Positions 26,101 through 37,828 of a stretch of DNA of 64,000 bases are shown piece by piece. The position numbers and the translations under genes were made by a program. Origin of the DNA: Rhabdornis inornatus (Eukaryota > Chordata > Aves > Passeriformes > Rhabdornithidae); contig VWZS01002363.1 of assembly GCA_013397075.1 (NCBI GenBank), positions 126,406 through 190,405 of the forward strand, given 5' to 3'. Below the pieces are notes generated by a model. That model saw only the letters and a program-made list of their open reading frames with translations, did no database searches and had not been told where the DNA came from. Numbering within the stretch: the first letter of the stretch is position 1; every line of letters starts with the position of its first letter.

Positions 26101-28274
26101 ATCTTTTTGTGCTTCTTCTTGCATGATGCTTTCTATTTCAAATATCAATTTTATTAATTGATCATTATATCCTTTGCTATACTTAAGTTACTTGACAGGG
26201 AACTGGGTCTGTGCTGAGGATATGAGCCACAGAATCAGCATCACTTAGAACTGGTACTGATTTATTCTGTGAAATTCTTCACAGTTTTATTTTTATGTGG
26301 CAACTATCTGCTCTATGGTAAAGGCACTGCAAAGTCAGCAGTGTCTAGTACTAAGTTTTAGTCAGTTTTAGTACTATTGTTTCAAGATGCTCAGATAGAA
26401 ATGCAAGCCAAACATCTAACTGGAATGGGAGGGGAAAAGGCTTTATTAAATGCTGAATTAACAGGTATGCACAGCACAATAGCCACTCCAGCCGTGGCTG
26501 AGGTTAAATGTGATGACTGACCAGATGATCAGAACTGAGAAAAACCCAGAGAAAATAGAAAGGGGGCAAATTAGCCAGGGTGTAACTGAGAGGGGAATTT
26601 CCCTCAGCATGGATTTTTGTTTCTCTGGTCGAAACTAGCCTTTGTGAAAAGACCACCTGAGGAGTTTCCAGGTCTCCAGCACAGCACTGCACCTGCCAGC
26701 ACCACAGTGTTTGTTATCCAGTTGTGCTGTGTGCAGGATGCTGATGAACAGATGTTTTGGCATGGGAACATCAGGAATGTGCTGATGTTTACATCACTGG
26801 TGTTTAAAGTGGGTCCCCTGAAACCTTTGACTCCTGATAAATTCTGCACCAAGCTCCTGGGGGGTAGCAGGGGTGCTGGCAGCAGCAGCTCCAGTTTTTC
26901 TTCATGGAGTGTGGTTCCACTGCAATAACTCAGAAACACTGGCATAAAGTACACTGAAGAGAGGAAAACCCTTGCCAGACACTACTTCAAAAAGGTGCTG
27001 TTTAGGAAAGTCACTCCCCTGAAAGTTGGGAAAAATGGGATTTTACTCCTGGGGAAGGAAGATCATTTAATGTTACTGCCACTTCAGTCTGAGTGGTGTT
27101 AACTGCTGGCAAAAGGGAAAGCAGGCACACCTTCTCATCCTGCTGTTTTTGGGTAGTGACTGACCTGTATGAGGGTTCAGAGAACACAGTCAGTCCCATC
27201 TTCAGGAATTTCATCCCTTACTTCTGTACCTAATAATTTTTTTGGTGAAGCTGAAGCTTAAAAAAGAAGCCAGGTGCAGCAGAGACATTTTTCTTTCTAC
27301 AAAAATGAACATGTGCTAAGCAAAACCTGGGTCATGGCAGGATTCAGTGTTTAATCCACTAATCACTGAAATTAAACACTTCAGGTCCTTTGAAAACTTT
27401 TGGCAAATTTTTCTTTTTCTATCATAACGTTTGCTGAGTTTTTCATCACAATTTCCCCGAAACTCCTTCTAGATGAACAATTTCTACATACCAACACCTG
27501 CAAGTGTCAGAAGTTTGTTTCACTGGAAGCCTGCAAAGCAAAGTTGGCCATTAAATAGTGTCTAAAAAGTCAAGGAGAAAATATTTCACTCAGTCTTGAG
27601 CACCTATCAAGGTCTGAGAAAGTATCAAACTCATTGTTTTGAATTCTGTACTGTACATTTACTTATTTCTTTTGAAACTTTGAAACCTAATTAGTGCTTC
27701 TCCAGAGATACTTTATAATGCCATATAATATTGCTGTTTTATGAACCGTCTCAATTTTGGATAGGAAAGATTAAAAAGGTATTTTTTCCTTTCTAAACTT
27801 CTTGTTTCCTCTGCCTAATTATATCCAGTCTGTTGTTTCTAAGGCTGTAACATTGACATGTGCCCTTTTTTTTTTGTTTGGTAAATGGTAATTTATTTTT
27901 ATTTTTATGGTAAATGTAAATACTTCATTATAATAGTATAAAATTAAGTCTAGTGTTTTGGTGAAATTGCTGCTGTGACAAAATGATCAGCAATTACAAG
28001 GTATCAGTTCTGAAAAGGTAAATGATTGCCAAGTTCAAATAGCTATAATGCTTCATCTTATAATTCTAGAACATAATTAGAGACATAATTATGTAATAAC
28101 ATTAGAGATGGAATAATCGTGTCCAACCTGGGTTCTCGCCCAGTTTTTCTTCAGGAAAGCTCAGAACAACAATTTTTATATTGCTTACTTGTGAAAATGT
28201 GATGACAGACCTGGAAATAGCCATGTTGAGGTTGCTGGTATGAATGTATTGATTCGGAGCAGTATTTAGAAGCA

Positions 28275-28304
28275 GATAATTTTGGATAATTCTGGATAAT
28301 TTTG
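28275..28304 (+). repeat. Three tandem copies of a 10-bp unit
   Basis: Units gataattttg, gataattctg and gataattttg follow one another without gaps. This is a minor minisatellite-like array; nothing else notable is attached. Confidence 0.9.
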
Positions 28305-30380
28305 GGTGGCTGGAGCTCACAGAAATGCATTTGTGCTGTGCTCTTGCTGTAGCAGGCAGCAGCCCAAGCAATCTGCTCTGCAAATGCACCTTGGACAGGA
28401 TCCAGACTAAACCCAGCCACGCTGAGGAACCTTTGCTCAGCTCTGGGTGTCCATCAGGATGTGCTGGGAATGGGCTTGGAGGAAATGAAAACTCACACAG
28501 GCTCCAGTGCTGCCCCTTCACACACTTTTGCAAATGATTCCCTGGACACAGCAGTTGCTTTATGTAAATATATTCAGTGATAGGTTATAATATATCCCAT
28601 GAAACAAACCCTTGGGGTGAATTGTTGGGGAATTTCTCCCAGAGGAAGTTATACTTGAATGCATAGGCTGTGTAAAATGACCAGTTTTCAGAAAACATTA
28701 ACAAATGGAAATGATGTTCTGTTGAGTGAGGAATGGCAGCACTGGTGCAAAGTTTTCTGATCCTCTGTGGGAGTGGGGGAGCAGGGCTGGCCCCAAATTA
28801 CCAAGCTGTCACAGTGGATATTTACAGAACTGTGACATTTGCTATTTCCAGCAACAGCTGGAAAACCAGCTGGATCCCCAGTGTGCATAGCCAGTGGCTG
28901 TGGTGCTGGCAGTTTCCAGGGGACATGGAATTACTCCTTTCCTAAGATGCTATGAATAGAGAGAGAGCAGCACTAAAAATATCTGCAAGATAATTACAGA
29001 AAATTGCATTTGGGGCTTTAAACAACATAATAAATATCCAGAATGCTGTGCTAGCTTGATTTCTCTGTGACCAGCTATTAAACATGTTATGCTCTTCCAA
29101 GACTTTGCAAACATCTGTGTGCAGCTCCTCTCTCCACCCCACACTCCCACTGTTTGTATTTTTTTAAATACTGGAAGTTTTTTCAGTCACCTTTAAGTGA
29201 AATTCCTACCTTGTGCTCTCTGTACCCTCAGCACCCTGCCTGCTAGGCAGGAGGTAAGGCTGAACAATTGCAGAATCCCTCCTACCTCAAGAATTGAGAA
29301 TTATTTTCTGATCTATGAGTCTGTCACCACCCATCTCATGCAAGGTGCTGCCCTTTGAAGCACAGATTTGTCAGCCCTGTGTGTCCTGCACCCTTTGCCA
29401 AAACCCCTTTTTCCCTTCTCTGCTCTTCCTCTGGCCCTTTGCAAGTGTCTGCAGCCACAGCTGCTCATGCTTCTCCCTTCCTGGTCTCCAGCAGGAGTTC
29501 CAGGACAAACCAGCTGCTGTGGGCTGTTTGCGTAGAGTGGAGTGGAAACAAGAGAATCTCTGAAAAGTGCAGTCTTCAAAAGTGACAACATATGAAAAAT
29601 TCAGCCCCTGTCCCCTTTTTATAGACTGGTGAATAATGAGATAAAGGAAAATATTTTGATCTCTGTGGTCACTGTTGCCTTGTGCTGTTACTGATCACTA
29701 GAACTTATCTTTAACACAAACATGGACTCAAACAACCTGTGAAGTACAGGTGATGTTTTCTACAGACAAGCTGATGTTATCTCTATTTCAGTAATTTTGT
29801 TGAAAAAAAATTTTGGGCTTTATATGTGGGCAGGAAGTTGGAGAAGCATGTACCAGAACCTAAGGTATTAATTAGAATTGTTATTATTCTGAAGGGGAAA
29901 AGGCAGATCTAAAAAACATCCTCAAAGGTAACGGCTTTCAAAGAATTCAGCTCTTTACAAGGGTTTGCTTAGCAATAATGAACACATTGTTGGTTTGTGG
30001 ACAAAAGGAAATTGTATTCCTTACTCCTGTTCCAGCTAAAAGCAGTTGTTATGGCAACTATTGCAGCATCTTTATTGCTATTTCTATGGTGCTGTTTGGG
30101 AGAGGCACAGATCTCTTCTGCTCAGCTGCCTGTGGCTGAAGGAATGGGAGTCTGAGATTTTGCCAAGGAGCAGGATGAGGATCGTGGTCATGTGTTCTAA
30201 ATTAGCCTCACCCTTCCCAGGGGAGGAGAGGGAAGCAAGGGCTGCCCACAAATGCAGACAGAGCAGCAGGACACTTTTCCAAAGCTCTGGTACCCAGCTG
30301 GCTGCAAGCACAGCCAGCTGCTTCACACATCACTGGTGGCAGCCAAGAGTGTGTGCTGCTCCCAGGGCAGGGCATGGCTG

Positions 30381-30436
30381 TCACTCATCCAGTGTCCCTG
30401 TCACTCATCCAGTGTCCCTGTCACTCATCCAGTGTC
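30381..30436 (+). repeat. Short minisatellite, 20-bp unit, 2.8 copies
   Basis: The unit tcactcatccagtgtccctg occurs at 30381-30400 and 30401-30420 and, for its first 16 bases, at 30421-30436. The copies are identical, so the array is probably young and may vary in copy number between individuals. It sits in a GC-richer patch (about 30200-30470). Confidence 0.95.
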
Positions 30437-33400
30437 TGGTGGTCCTGCCCAACACCTGACAGGAGGCACACTGCAGCTGTGTGTGTGTTGAATGGGTGAT
30501 ACAAGAATAGTCTGCAGCAAGGTTTGTGTTATCTCTTTGATACAACCCAAGTCCAGCACCTTCCCATCTCCCAGCTGTGAAATTTGGGTTGCATTTGGAT
30601 GCTTGCCTGCAAACTTCCCTGTGTTTGTTTGGCCTCAAGCCAAACTCGGACTTGAACTCACTTTTTCCTCAATGTGTTTGTACCAGTTCATTGTTTCCTT
30701 TAATAGTTGTCAACTCTGTTTTACACTGTTTTTGTGGTGGTTACTACTCCAACAGTGGAGCACCAGGAGGGGTCAGAAAGGTGTCCTATAAACCATTGTT
30801 GTTTCACAGGAAACTGTTGGCCAGAGTTTCATTAATATCTGAGGAATTTCTGCTCAGCTTTTAAAAAGCAAGAGCAATACAGGTGCTGTTTCTTGGTAAA
30901 ACACTGGGAACAGCAAAATCTGCTGGAAAACTCAATTTTCCTGTGCCTCTGACTCATATAACAATCTTTAACAATCTGGTGATTCTATTGTGCCCTTAAC
31001 AGTGCAAGGCATTGTGTTGGGGTAAGAGAACAACATGGATCAATGGATCCATTGCCTCAATGGAATTAATAATCAAGGGGCAGGTTTTTATAGCCATGTT
31101 CTTCCTGCAAAGTGTGTCACTGCAAGTGGTCCCACAGAAGTTGATCTACAATATATTGATGGTTTCCCAAGCTAATTTGACTCAGGTAATCTTCCCCTTT
31201 CACAAATGTTTTCCATAAAGTAAATGATCACTTCTGCAGACAATCTAAAGCCTAAGTGAAACAGACAGGCTTCTGAAACTACACCAGCAAGACTTGACTT
31301 GTGGGAGCTTGGATATGATACACAGATATGATAACATAACATTCTTTTCACACCTTTCCAGATGATGAAAGCTCCATGTGATTCAATCTCTCCCAGGAAA
31401 ATCTGGTCAAGGATTTAATACCTGAAAGCTTTCCTTTCAAGAAGAATTATTTAAATCGGCCATCCTTGACAGGAGTTATTGATTGTGAGCCCAAGTAGAG
31501 GAAGTCATGCTATGGAACAATAAAACGGTTTAAATATGAGTAGGTTCAAGTCTGAACTGACACTTTGAACACTTCTGTCACTCTGCTAAAAATTTCGTGT
31601 AAGAGAGGCTTTTTCTTTAACTTTTTTGATAGCTAAATACACAGAAATCTAACATTTAAGTGCCTAGGCACAATGCACACAGGTTAGAGAAGTGGAGGGG
31701 GCACACACTGCATGCAGCTGCAGGCAGAAGGATCAGGTATCTCACACAGAGTCAGCCAATGTGGCTTCCAAGCAATTCCATTGAAGTTTGGACTCTGTTT
31801 TCTAAGAATAGGAAAGTAAGGCAGATTAGAAAAGTGATACCTGCCAGAAATTTGAAGTTATCTTTGATCCAGGTTTTGTGGTTTGGTGGTGTATTTTTCC
31901 CTCAGGTAATGTGTACCCAGGTAAAAAGTGATGAATAGCAAAGCATGTGAGGAACAGTGAAAATCAAGGTTATTCACTCTTCTACTGTGATGATCTTTCT
32001 TCATCTCTCAATGAAAGCAGTTCTCTCTGAATGGCTGCCACATCTGATGAGATATGGTCAGCAAAAATCCTAAAGCACAAGACTTGTTTTGGAAAGTGCT
32101 GCCCATAAAATAACTTTTAATTCTTGTCTTTGCAGTGCTTGTGTTGTACTTTTTCTACTGTTTAGAAAGGCCTCAGCATCCAATTTTTCTGGCAAGATCC
32201 TTTTTGTGATTGTCACTGCTTATTCAAGCTGATCTGTTGACGTGTTTGGGACTTATTTTTAGAATTCCTCTTTAATTGTCAGCATTTCCAGAGCATTTAA
32301 CTCTAGTGAAACTTCTTGTTATATAGCTGAACAATGTCTAGGAGAATACAGAAAACTATAAAATAATGGTAAATCACAAAAATATGATGCACAGAAAGCC
32401 CTTATTAACAGTGCTGAAAAGAAGAACGTGGCCTTTGGTGGTTTGTTTTGAATTGGAAGGAGTGCACTTGTCATCTGCAGCAAAACCTTCACAACTGGTA
32501 TGAGAATACCTGGCACTTATGGGCACTTAAATAAAGGTATTTCCCCTCTGTGCTTGCAGAAAATGGGCAGGTCTTCCTGAGGTTAGCTGTTGGAATGCCA
32601 GCTCTAGAGCAAGTGTTACAGATGGGGAAACAAAACTCTGAAATACAAATGATTTTAGCAATGACAGCAGGTAAGGGAATATCAGTCCAAATGACAAGCT
32701 GGGGCTCACAACATTTGTGTGTGCTTACAGGAGCTTTGGTTCTCTAGCAGTAAAAAAGAGTCAGTATTTAAAAATTTTTGCCTGCTATTTTTTGTTAAAA
32801 AAACCAAAAACTACCTTCTTGACTATTCTTGACTTCTGATCAAGAATGTCAGCAGAGTTTAAAGGCTGAACTTAACTCTTAATACTTTTAGGTCTGAGCA
32901 GTCACCACCTTCTAAACTGTGGCCCAGTTTACTTAGAATACTCAGTTTCCTTTTAAAAGCTGAATGGAAATTTCATGCACCTTTGGCCTTTTGCAACTAA
33001 TACATATTTATTGTTTTCATATCCAAAGTTGATATTCTCATAATTGAAAAATTCTGTCCTATCACATATGCACCTCGAATGAGGCTACTCCACTGGAAAT
33101 AATATATTAGCATGAAAGGTATGTTTTTTAGTGCTAAAAAAAAAGTTTTCAGATGGTTTATCACAAAAATGCCCTCAGACTATTCAGAATAAGACTGAAT
33201 TCAGGTAAAACAGTCACTTCCCCCTGACAATGCAAAGCTAATGTTAGTCAGTAAACAAAAATACATTGCTTGGCTGTTTTAGAATATAGCCATGAATGAC
33301 AGACCTGAGAGTCAACTTCTGCACTTTTAAGTATTTTTAAAGCAAAGTGTGTAGTGGGGGAAATTTGGAAAATCAGTAGAGAACACACTGTTAAGACAAA

Positions 33401-34050
33401 AACCTTGCTAATTGCCTGCTGAGCCTGTGTGTTAGCAGAGCTATTTTGTATTCTGGTAGGAGAAGTGGAAAACTTCTAACATTCACTTGAACAAATGTTG
33501 AAACAGGATGATGTGTTCTGCTTTTTTTGTCAGCATTAAAAACAGATGTAGTGCTTAAGGTGTTCTGTGTAGCAGTGATGTAATTGTGAACCAAACCTGA
33601 CATTTTGGTGTCTCATCTGCATGTCTTTAAGACTGTAGTTGCATAAAGTGCACTTTAATGTGATTTTTCTTCTGTTGTGGTTGGCCAGTAAACAGTCTGT
33701 GTACATGCATGCTTATATTTTATATATAAATTTACATGCATTTGATGATGTGGAGATATACACATAATTCAGGTCTGTGAGTAAAATTGTGGTGCAATCT
33801 ATTTAAGTATGACCTTACAAAATCTGTTTCCCTTTATATCTCCAGCTAAGTAAGCATTCAGTGCTACCCAGTATAAAATGACATATGACAGCTACTTGCT
33901 TAATTATAATTTTTTGCAAGTACCTCTGATTAACATACATAAAAAGGCTCAGAGATTAGTTTTGACTGATTAACTTCTGTTTATGAAAGACAGTGGAGGC
34001 ATGATGTTGGAGGATGAAATTTTGGTCTTTCAGAAAGGTGAAACCAAAAA

Positions 34051-34138
34051 ATCCTGCCTCTTCCACAGCAAAAAGAGGACAATCCTAAACCCTCATCCTG
34101 CCTCTTCCACAGCTAAAAGAGGACAATCCTAAGCCCTG
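34051..34138 (+). repeat. Tandem duplication of a 44-bp unit
   Basis: Segments 34051-34094 and 34095-34138 both begin atcctgcctcttccacagc and continue with aaaagaggacaatccta. They differ at a few positions near the middle and the end. Like the 17099 pair, each unit contains a pyrimidine tract followed by cacag, but no coding exon follows. Confidence 0.9.
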
Positions 34139-35338
34139 CTCTGCACAGTCACTCCCAACAGATGTTGGCAAGCCTGCAAAGATCAGGCAGGCAGGGATAA
34201 CCTTGAATTTTCCTGTCAGAGCTCCAGCTGGCAGTGAACAGGTATGGTGTTGGTAATCCATGCCCCTGTAGCTTCGTAAAAATAAGTACATAAACATATA
34301 AATGAGTAAATTCCTAGAACCTGGATCTCTCTTGGAGACTGTACAGCCCAGGGATCTCTGATACCAGCCAAACCTAACACCTTCTGATGCCAAACATAAC
34401 ACCTTCTCCCTAAGGATGTGGAATTGCTCCTTCCTGCATGTTGTCCTCATGTCACCAGCACAGCTTCTTTCCGCCCTGGTGCTGCTGTCTTGCTCCCTGT
34501 GCTGATGGGGTGAGAGAACACAGTGGGAAACCACTGGAGGTGATATCCTGGCACAGGGGAGTGATACCTGAGAAGATATTTGCTGTCCATAAATATTTAA
34601 GTGAGAACTGTAGGAAGAAGGATCAGGGTTTCTTGAAATGTTATGTTTCCTTTCATTTTCAGTATATCCTTATCAGCTGGTAGATGTACCGTTGTTATTT
34701 GTGAAGAAAAACTGATCAAAATAAATGGGAATAGTTGTCAAGCAGTAGGAGGAAGAGGGAGCTGACTGGATCTTTCTGGTCTTCATCTCTGACCAGACTC
34801 AGCTGAGGAGTTACAGGACCTCTGGAATGGTATTCTTTGCTAGCTTTTCTTCAATCAAAACCCCTCAAATACAAACAACTATTGTTAGGGAACATTTCTT
34901 ATCTTTTGAGGCAGCTGATGGTTGAATATGGTTCTACAGTTTTCCAGTAAGTGAAGATGAGTTTTATTTTCCACTTGGTACTTCTGATAATTTCTTTTAC
35001 AGTGTGGGGCAGTGCTCCTGTAGCTGTGTAATTTTTGTGCAGCTGAAAAAGAAAGTGGTGATGAGGCAGTTCATGACTAAGAGTGTCCAGTGAAATGAGG
35101 CCACGTCCTTCAGTTCTGCTTGTGCTGTTGTGTTTCTCTGAGAAGCTTGTCAAAGAAAGTCTGTTCAGAGACCTCAGGTCTCAGAGCACAACGATGGTAA
35201 TGCTTATGTACACTCATAATTTTTACTGTGCCCTTTTTTTTGGTTTACCCACAGATTTAAACCCCCTTTCCCTTTTATTATGTTACCACACAAAAATGTT
35301 TGCTCCATGATAAACAAAGGGGAAAGGATATTCTGAAA

Positions 35339-35371
35339 CATAGCTATAGGTAATTCTTACCTATAGCTATG
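35339..35371. repeat. Perfect inverted repeat, 15-bp arms, 3-base loop
   Basis: Arm catagctataggtaa (35339-35353) is followed by ttc and then its exact reverse complement (35357-35371). There are no mismatches. It lies about 2.3 kb beyond the GALNT17 stop codon and 200 bp before a CR1 copy. It is too short for a microRNA precursor. It may be a cruciform-forming site or the relic of a templated insertion. Confidence 0.95.
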
Positions 35372-35564
35372 CTCAAACAGTATAATGTTTCAAGTCCAGA
35401 TTTACGGGGTTTTCCCCCAGGAATTTTTATTCTGGCAATTCTGCTGTAGTTACTAGAATTGCAGTGTGCTCAAATTGAAACTCACAGTCAGCACTGAGGG
35501 ATTCCCTGTAAGGCTGTTGAAGACAAGTGTTCCTGAGTGCAGCCCCCATGGGAATGCAGGGGAG

Positions 35565-35773
35565 CAGCAGAGGGTTCCCACTGAAAGAGGGCAAATTTAG
35601 GCTGGATATAAGGAGGAATTTTCTTGCTGTGAGGCTGTCCACAGATGTGGATGCTCCATCCCTGGGAGTGCTCAAAGCCAGGCTGGATGGTGGGAGGTGT
35701 CCCTGCTATGGCAGGGGGTGGTTCTGGAGATCTTTAAGGGCTCTTCCAACCCAAACCATTCCATGACTCTGTG
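35565..35773 (+). repeat. CR1 LINE 3' end, internally deleted
   Basis: The segment reads as the typical avian CR1 3' region. It has a motif about an unabridged first line (gggttcccactgaaagaggg), then 'ggctggatataaggaggaat', 'gtggatgctccatccctgg', 'caaagccaggctggatgg', 'ggtgtccctgc', and a terminal 'cttccaacccaaaccattcc' followed by atgactctgtg. From memory of the CR1 consensus, several internal stretches are missing, so the copy is shortened. It ends in the 8-bp-type 3' repeat that marks CR1 instead of a poly-A tail. The 5' edge is uncertain and may begin near 35540. CR1 is the dominant retroposon of birds and reptiles and is a main reason for calling the window avian. Confidence 0.9.
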
Positions 35774-37344
35774 CTTTGGCACCATGATGAGGGTCACTTC
35801 AGTGGGGTGTGGTGTTTTGTTTTTTGTTTTTTTTTTCACTTGGCAGTGGGCATCAGCAATGTGATCAGGAGTAACTCCAATCTTCTCTGGGCAGATTCTA
35901 GACACAGGACACTCACTTTGGTATGAAACAATGAAACACAGCAGTGCAGAGCTCAGCACCTTTCTTTCAAGTCTTTGCCAGGTATCCCCCTCTCATGCTC
36001 ATACATAAAAACATCCTCAGACAAAAAAAAAAAAAAATCAAGAGGAGGCTGATTTCATCCCCAGCATTTGTTGTTTTCTCCTTATGTGGCTGCATCTCCA
36101 TGCACCGAAACCTCAGGATCTCTGCTGGAAGGAAGCCCAGTTTGTCTCCTGCTACTCTGCACGGGCTCTGTGCTTCTTCTGCCTGGACATGCAGCTTCTT
36201 TTCCCCATTCATTTAGAATGACTGAATTAGGGACTGCTCAAAACGACTCTGCATTCTAATTTTAATTTTATTCTGCAGGTTTTTTTAACTCAAAAAGGGC
36301 TGAGAGGCCTCCAAAGTCAGTCAAAGGTCGGGTGTTCAGCCCATCTCCAACTCTGACTTTTCCCCTGTTGTTGGCTCAGGGTTTTCCTCTTTCAGAAGCA
36401 GATGTATAGTAACTATACATCTGTGTATATGATAAATATATATAGCAGAAATTAGAGCACCTAAAATTAACGTGCCCCGAGGCTTATTGAACAGGAAGCA
36501 ATGCTGTGAGCTGATTCTGAAAGTGAAACCAGTCTGTAAAAGACAGTCTGGCACATAAACAGCTCCAAAGCAGGTTAGGGCTGTTGCTTAAGGTAGCAAA
36601 CAGAATAAAAAGAACAGATAGAGTAATAAAAGAGAAGGAATTTACATACAAATAAAAGCAGCTGGAAATAGACTCTAGTAATCCCAGTGTTCTGGTTTAC
36701 CTCATCTAATTTTCTCTCCTCACCAGTGTTAGCAGAGATGAAGTGATATGGAATTGCCTTCACACCGCCTTTCAAGGCAGAGAGAAAGGCAGAGGGAATT
36801 CATTCCTCTTTCTCTTGGATGGAACCATTTTTAGCCAAGTCTTCAGTACCCAGGGAACAAGTGCATTTTAAAGAGGAGTTGTAAGAATAATGAAGAATTG
36901 GAAGGAAAGTTCAGTCACTGAAATGGAGGCCAACCCACTGCAAAATGTCAGGGTTTATATTTTAGTTTTCTTCCAGTAGCTTTTCTCTTGTAGCTTTTTC
37001 CTCCTTCTTTTTACCAAATTCTCTTCCCTTCCTTACTTGAGTCCTGGGGTTCTCTCTGGGGTTTTAAGTGGTACTGGAGAGGAAAAATACTTGGGGGCAT
37101 ATTGTACACCTCCAGACACTGTACCTTCCCCCTGTATTTGCACACACAGATCTCTGGAGTGGGAGGATGGAGGGAATCCTCCCTCCCACAGCTGCAGCTC
37201 TTGGTGTGCAGGTAGAACTTTTATCACAAGTCTGGAGAATTCTGATGCTCTGCAGCAACATGCTGAGATCAGCCTCGGGTTAATGAAAGCAGTGAAACCA
37301 GCGCTTAACTTCCAAATGGATTTCCATGGAGACAGCTAGACAGT
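35774..37344. other. Immediate 3' flank of GALNT17
   Basis: Holds the 25-bp palindrome at 36399-36423 and an A-run near 36021-36036. Frames here are short and composition-driven. If GALNT17 uses a more distal polyadenylation site, part of this stretch would be 3' UTR; minus-strand AATAAA occurs near 36267. Confidence 0.6.
36399..36423. repeat. Perfect 25-bp palindrome
   Basis: Arm cagatgtatagt (36399-36410), a single central a, then the exact reverse complement (36412-36423). It is followed by further tat-rich sequence. It lies in the 3' flank of GALNT17, about 1 kb from the hairpin at 35339. No known element is recognised in it. Confidence 0.95.
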
Positions 37345-37681
37345 AATAGTGTTTGAACTTTTTTATTCAATAAAAGTTTGAGTTATAAATATTCTCCATT
37401 TGCTTCCTATTTACAGTTGTAAAATATTTTAGGATAGGCTACCCGTCACCTGTCATTCAGCATCTCTATAAATGTTGTGAAAACACCATTGTGAAATAAA
37501 AACCACTTATTTCCAGCCCACAAACCCTATTTCCACACACTCACAAAATCAAATCAGGGACAAAAAAATCAGGGGAGAGAAGGAGCTGGGAGGATGGGGA
37601 GCAGGAGGAATACAGTACAGCAGGCAACAATGCAGTACTTGCTACACAGTAGCAAAAGAAATGGGTACAAAATTTAGTCTG
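37345..37681 (-). other. GALNT17: Probable 3' UTR of GALNT17
   Basis: This segment follows the TAG stop on the minus strand. It has no long open frame and ends near a minus-strand AATAAA (plus-strand tttatt) at 37362-37367, with cleavage expected 10-30 bases further left. That gives a short 3' UTR of about 340 bases. Minus-strand AATAAA hexamers also occur further downstream (for example near 36267), so a longer alternative UTR is possible. The end coordinate is inferred, not seen. Confidence 0.5.
37362..37367 (-). terminator. Candidate polyadenylation signal of GALNT17
   Basis: A canonical AATAAA on the minus strand lies about 315 bases after the GALNT17 stop codon. A plus-strand AATAAA begins two bases further on (37369-37374), so the 13-bp block carries signals for both strands. 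AATAAA is common by chance in AT-rich DNA, so the support is position only. Confidence 0.45.
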
Positions 37682-37828
37682 CTATGATGACAAGCTTCTC
37701 AGGACATTTGTGATGGACCAGCGCTGCCCAGTGCACTTCTGAAGGACCAGCTGAAATCCAAACTCGTTTTCATTGTTTTCCTGCAGTTCCAGGCAGCGCT
37801 TGGATTTTCGGTTCTGGATAGGACCTCC
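37682..37828 (-). CDS. GALNT17: GALNT17 last coding exon (lectin gamma repeat and stop codon)
   Basis: This exon encodes 48 residues starting GGPIQNRKSKRCLELQ and ending TNVLRSLSS, followed by TAG at 37684-37682. On the minus strand it is preceded by an acceptor reading tttacag, and the exon begins exactly with GGA, so the junction is phase 0 and matches the phase-0 donor of the exon at 53326-53490. The peptide is the third (gamma) repeat of a ricin-type (CBM13) lectin domain. A CLE motif stands where family members have CLD, and a Gln-Arg-Trp (QxW) motif lies near the end, with the usual paired cysteines. From memory the sequence is nearly identical to the C-terminus of mammalian GALNT17, formerly WBSCR17, and less like its paralogues GALNT8, GALNT9 and GALNT18. 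The family initiates mucin-type O-glycosylation in the Golgi. As I recall, the activity of this subgroup is weak or disputed. The identification is strong and the paralogue choice fairly strong. Confidence 0.95.
   Translation of the reverse strand, partial: GGPIQNRKSKRCLELQENNENEFGFQLVLQKCTGQRWSITNVLRSLSS

Larger units (their letters stand above)
17193..35338. other. Intergenic, no gene seen
   Basis: Unique-looking sequence with the small tandem arrays listed separately (28275, 30381, 34051) and GC-richer patches near 24380-24480 and 30200-30470. A 159-codon plus-strand frame at 22773-23252 is hydrophobic and AT-driven in composition, with no domain I recognise. I looked for exons of the calcium-binding protein gene CALN1, the expected convergent neighbour, and did not find its C-terminal membrane-anchor exon. 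Confidence 0.65.

Noticed and set aside
34085..34534. 149-codon minus-strand frame
   Set aside because: It begins inside the 44-bp tandem duplication and shows no known domain.
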